Of a stretch of 24,560 nt of DNA, positions 21,981 to 24,560 are shown in pieces. The notes under the pieces are model-generated. The model did not search any database, was not told the DNA's origin, and was given only the letters and a program-made list of their open reading frames with translations. Each line of letters opens with the position of its first letter. Position 1 is the stretch's first letter. The stretch covers positions 1 to 24,560 of the forward strand of contig MGNZ01000136.1 in assembly GCA_001795235.1 (NCBI GenBank). Direction: 5' to 3'. Source of the DNA: Chloroflexi bacterium RBG_16_64_32. Lineage in GTDB: Bacteria; Chloroflexota; Dehalococcoidia; SM23-28-2; RBG-16-64-32. The translations under genes were made by a program, and so were the position numbers.

Positions 21981-24437
21981 ATGCCCGTAAAGACCCGCTC
22001 CCGTCCCAAACCACGCAGCACAAGCTACCGGCCTCCCGCCAGAGGCAGGCCGCGGCGACGCCCGGCGTCCCGGTCCGGGCGCAGGCTGCCGCTGGGCTCC
22101 GGACAGCCCATTGCGCCGTGGCTGGCGCTGGCTGTGGTGGCGGTCTTGGCGGTCTCCATGCCCTGGCTCGCCCCGCTCATCGTGGAAGCCTTTGAAGATG
22201 CCTTTAGGCTTTTCGGCTTCGGTCTGGCCCTGGTTGTCGCCGCCGTCTCCGCCAACGTTAGGATCGCCCTTAGGCGCAGCCTGACCATCGACCGCAGGTT
22301 CCTGCGCATCTGGGGCGGCCTCCACCTCATGCTTCTGTTCGCCCTCGGCCTGCTGGGCTTTTTTCGGCCAGAGTGGAGCGTGGGAGATGTCCCCTTTGCG
22401 GATGTCAGCGCTGGCGGCAACGCCGGCTTGCTGCTGGCGAGCAGCGCCCTCGGCATCCTGGCCTGGGTGGCCGCCTCGCTGACCGGTCTGGGCTTGCTCT
22501 GGCCACCGGGCGCGCGCGCGTCAGGACGGGCCGGGATGGCCGTGCTACGATGGCTCGTCTCGCTGGACATTCCCGAGCGCGCCGGCGACGCGCTGCGATC
22601 GTTGTTTACGGCGCTCCTGCCAGACAGCTCCGACGAGGAAGATAACAAAACCCCGGGTGAGCCGTACGTCTCGACCTGGGACGAGGAGTGGTCCGGCCCC
22701 CCGCAAGCGACAACGGAGATGGAGAGCGAACCCGATCACGAGGCTACGCCCGAGACCGAGACCAAGGCGCCGAAGACGGCGGCTGCGTCCGCCGAGGCGC
22801 CGCCCGATCAAGCCGAGGACTCGATTCTTGTCACCTCCGATCCGGAGGAACAGCCGTCCGCGTACCAGCGTTCGCTGCCCATGGGCCGGCCTGCCGGCCA
22901 TGGCTGGGAGTTGCCGCCCCTCGACCTCCTTTCGGAGACGGCGGAGGAGGACGTGCGGCCCGTGGACAATGTGGCGCGGGCCCAGTTGATTGTGGACACG
23001 CTGGCCTCCCTTGGCGTCAGCGTCCGCATCGTCAGCACCAGCCAGGGCCCCACCGTCACCCAGTTCGGTGTAGAGCCCGGCTGGGAGACGAAGACCCGCA
23101 CCGTCATCGCCCGGGACGAAAAGGGCAAGCCCACGTACGACAAGGATGGCAAACCCCAGTACCGTACGGAGGTTGTCTCCAGAACTCGGGTGCGGGTGAA
23201 CCGCATCACCACGCTGGCCAACGACCTGGCACTGGCCCTGGCGGCGCCCACCATCCGCATCGAGGCGCCGGTGCCGGGCCGTCCCATCATCGGCATTGAG
23301 GTGCCCAACCATAGCACCTCGCTCGTCGCGATGCGCAGCGTCATCGAGAGCACCGCATTCCAGCGAGTGGCGGCCCGCACCCACCTCGCCCTCGCCCTGG
23401 GCAAGGGGGTATCCGGCGAACCCGTCGCCGCCGACCTGGCCAAGATGCCTCATTTGCTCATCGCCGGCGCTACCGGCAGCGGCAAGAGCGTCTGCATCAA
23501 CTCCGTTATCGGCTGCCTGCTCATGCACAACACGCCTGAGGACGTCCGTTTCATCCTCATTGACCCCAAGCGCGTGGAGCTGGCCAACTTCGCCGGCATA
23601 CCCCATCTGGCCTTCTCCAAGATCATCACCGACGTTGAGGAGGTGGTGGGTACGCTGCAGGCGATCATCCATGAGATGGACAGCCGCTACCGCCGCTTCG
23701 CTTCCGTGGGCGTGCGAAATATCGAGGCCTTTAACAAGAGCCCGCGCGCCACCCATAAGCTCTCCCACTGGGTAGTCATCATTGACGAACTGGCCGACCT
23801 CATGATGGCAGCACCCGTGCAAGTGGAGCGCCAAGTCTGTCGGCTGGCCCAACTGGCGCGGGCCACCGGCATCCACCTCGTCATCGCCACCCAGCGCCCA
23901 TCGGTGGACGTCGTCACCGGCCTCATCAAGGCCAACTTCCCGACGCGGATCGCCTTCGCCGTCTCATCCCAGGTCGACTCCCGGACCATCCTGGATGGGG
24001 GCGGCGCCGAGAAGCTCCTGGGCCGAGGCGACATGCTGTTCATGCCTACGGACGCGTCCAAGCCAAAGCGCCTTCAGGGCTCCTACGTATCCGACGCCGA
24101 GCTAGACCGCATCGTGGCCTGGTGGACCACCGACCGCTTCCGTCACCTTAAGCCGGACACCATGGATCACCTCATGGCCGAAGCAGCGGATGGGATCGGC
24201 GATGGGGTGAACCGCGATGAAGATGAGGACCCCCTGTATGAGTCTGCAAAGGAGCTGGCCGTGCAGCATTCGCGGGTCTCCACATCCCTCCTCCAGCGCC
24301 GGCTGCACGTCGGCTACCCGCGCGCCGCTCGCCTCATCGACCTGCTGGAGGAGGCAGGGATCGTCGGCGCGGCGGAAGGAGGCCAGTCCCGCATGGTGCT
24401 CGCCGAAGCTACGGACGAGATGGAATCGGTGGAGTAG
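21981..24437 (+). CDS. ftsK: DNA translocase FtsK/SpoIIIE
   Basis: FtsK pumps chromosome DNA at the division septum. The 818 residues have a basic cytoplasmic start, four membrane helices (about 44-66, 76-93, 113-126, 150-174), a disordered acidic linker (about 215-330), the alpha/beta motor with Walker A GATGSGKS (about 496-503) and Walker B VVIIDELAD (about 598-606), and a C-terminal winged-helix gamma domain for polar DNA signals (about 750-810, LLQRRLHVGYPRAARLIDLLE). The alpha domain carries a 25-residue hydrophilic insertion (DEKGKPTYDKDGKPQYRTE) before RTRVRVNRI. The linker is rather short and not Gln/Pro repeat-rich. It follows rnj after 10 bases. Confidence 0.95.
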   Translation: MPVKTRSRPKPRSTSYRPPARGRPRRRPASRSGRRLPLGSGQPIAPWLALAVVAVLAVSMPWLAPLIVEAFEDAFRLFGFGLALVVAAVSANVRIALRRSLTIDRRFLRIWGGLHLMLLFALGLLGFFRPEWSVGDVPFADVSAGGNAGLLLASSALGILAWVAASLTGLGLLWPPGARASGRAGMAVLRWLVSLDIPERAGDALRSLFTALLPDSSDEEDNKTPGEPYVSTWDEEWSGPPQATTEMESEPDHEATPETETKAPKTAAASAEAPPDQAEDSILVTSDPEEQPSAYQRSLPMGRPAGHGWELPPLDLLSETAEEDVRPVDNVARAQLIVDTLASLGVSVRIVSTSQGPTVTQFGVEPGWETKTRTVIARDEKGKPTYDKDGKPQYRTEVVSRTRVRVNRITTLANDLALALAAPTIRIEAPVPGRPIIGIEVPNHSTSLVAMRSVIESTAFQRVAARTHLALALGKGVSGEPVAADLAKMPHLLIAGATGSGKSVCINSVIGCLLMHNTPEDVRFILIDPKRVELANFAGIPHLAFSKIITDVEEVVGTLQAIIHEMDSRYRRFASVGVRNIEAFNKSPRATHKLSHWVVIIDELADLMMAAPVQVERQVCRLAQLARATGIHLVIATQRPSVDVVTGLIKANFPTRIAFAVSSQVDSRTILDGGGAEKLLGRGDMLFMPTDASKPKRLQGSYVSDAELDRIVAWWTTDRFRHLKPDTMDHLMAEAADGIGDGVNRDEDEDPLYESAKELAVQHSRVSTSLLQRRLHVGYPRAARLIDLLEEAGIVGAAEGGQSRMVLAEATDEMESVE

Positions 24438-24499
24438 AGGACCGCCTCACGCTGAACCGAACCTGAACTCAAATCCCCACTCCCGCTTCCCCTGCCATC

Positions 24500-24528
24500 T
24501 TGACAGCCCATGGCGCCGGTGCTATACC
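24500..24528 (+). promoter_or_regulatory. Strong extended -10 promoter for a gene beyond the window
   Basis: TTGACA (24500-24505), a 17-base spacer and TATACC (24523-24528) with TGC before it. This is the best promoter in the window. A GGAGGTGAT ribosome binding site follows at 24550-24558, so the gene starts at or just past the right edge, unless ATG 24544 is used. Confidence 0.75.
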
Positions 24529-24539
24529 TGTAGACAGGT
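24526..24539 (+). promoter_or_regulatory. Palindrome over the start site, operator candidate
   Basis: ACCTGT-AG-ACAGGT is an inverted repeat with perfect 6-bp arms that overlaps the end of the -10 box and the expected transcription start. Such a position suits a repressor, often one encoded by the gene that follows. Its CTGT..ACAG core resembles repressor half-sites in general, but I cannot assign it. Confidence 0.5.
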
Positions 24540-24560
24540 CAAGATGACTGGAGGTGATGA

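Noticed and set aside
22545..23876. 443-codon minus-strand frame inside ftsK
   Set aside because: FtsK motifs on the plus strand are complete, and this frame is Gly/His/Asp-rich like other mirror frames.
1..24560. CRISPR arrays, tRNA genes, insertion sequences, toxin-antitoxin pairs
   Set aside because: No regular direct repeats, cloverleaf sequences, transposase or paired small toxin-like genes were found on reading both strands.

Overview
The window is high-GC bacterial chromosome, mostly housekeeping genes. The combination of short-form HisG with HisZ, RNase J, a type 4 iron-sulfur uracil-DNA glycosylase, a type A RNase P RNA, TatA/TatC, a 570-600 residue-class metabolic core and promoters with a TGC-TATAAT-like extended -10 suggests a Gram-positive-like or monoderm lineage. 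My best guess is Chloroflexota, perhaps Dehalococcoidia or a relative. This is inferred from gene style and order, not from a marker gene.

Layout. (1) 1-3777, minus strand: a histidine operon read hisZ, hisG, a zinc-dependent phospholipase C-like gene, then hisD, which runs off the left edge. HisG is a tandem fusion of two HisG domains, the first lacking the PRPP loop. (2) 3805-6064, plus strand: an nfeD-type membrane serine protease followed by its stomatin/slipin partner. (3) 6068-8797: a sparse segment of about 2.7 kb holding small zinc-ribbon and RNA-binding proteins. It is bounded by near-identical copies of a roughly 40-bp hairpin sequence, the right copy lying in the 3' end of birA. 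(4) 8772-11765, minus strand: rnpB, murE, a 23-codon micro-ORF with a structured leader and terminator, then birA. (5) 11858-12061, plus: a 67-residue protein with six CxxC motifs. (6) 12065-14672, minus: a C4 zinc-ribbon coiled-coil protein, a serine-recombinase-like protein with a dead catalytic domain, and RNase HI, tightly packed. (7) 14751-18235, plus: DUF177, rpmF, a small membrane zinc-ribbon protein, fabD, fabG, nusB and acpP, ending in a strong terminator. (8) 18244-24437, plus: tatA, tatC, type 4 UDG, rnj and ftsK. The window ends on a promoter with a palindromic operator-like site for the next gene.

The genes cover histidine synthesis, membrane quality control, cell wall synthesis, biotin attachment, tRNA and mRNA processing, type II fatty acid synthesis, protein export, uracil repair and chromosome segregation. 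No complete mobile element, CRISPR array or toxin-antitoxin system is visible. The most unusual items are the double HisG, the inactive recombinase-like protein, the flanked small-protein island, and the micro-ORF leader before birA.
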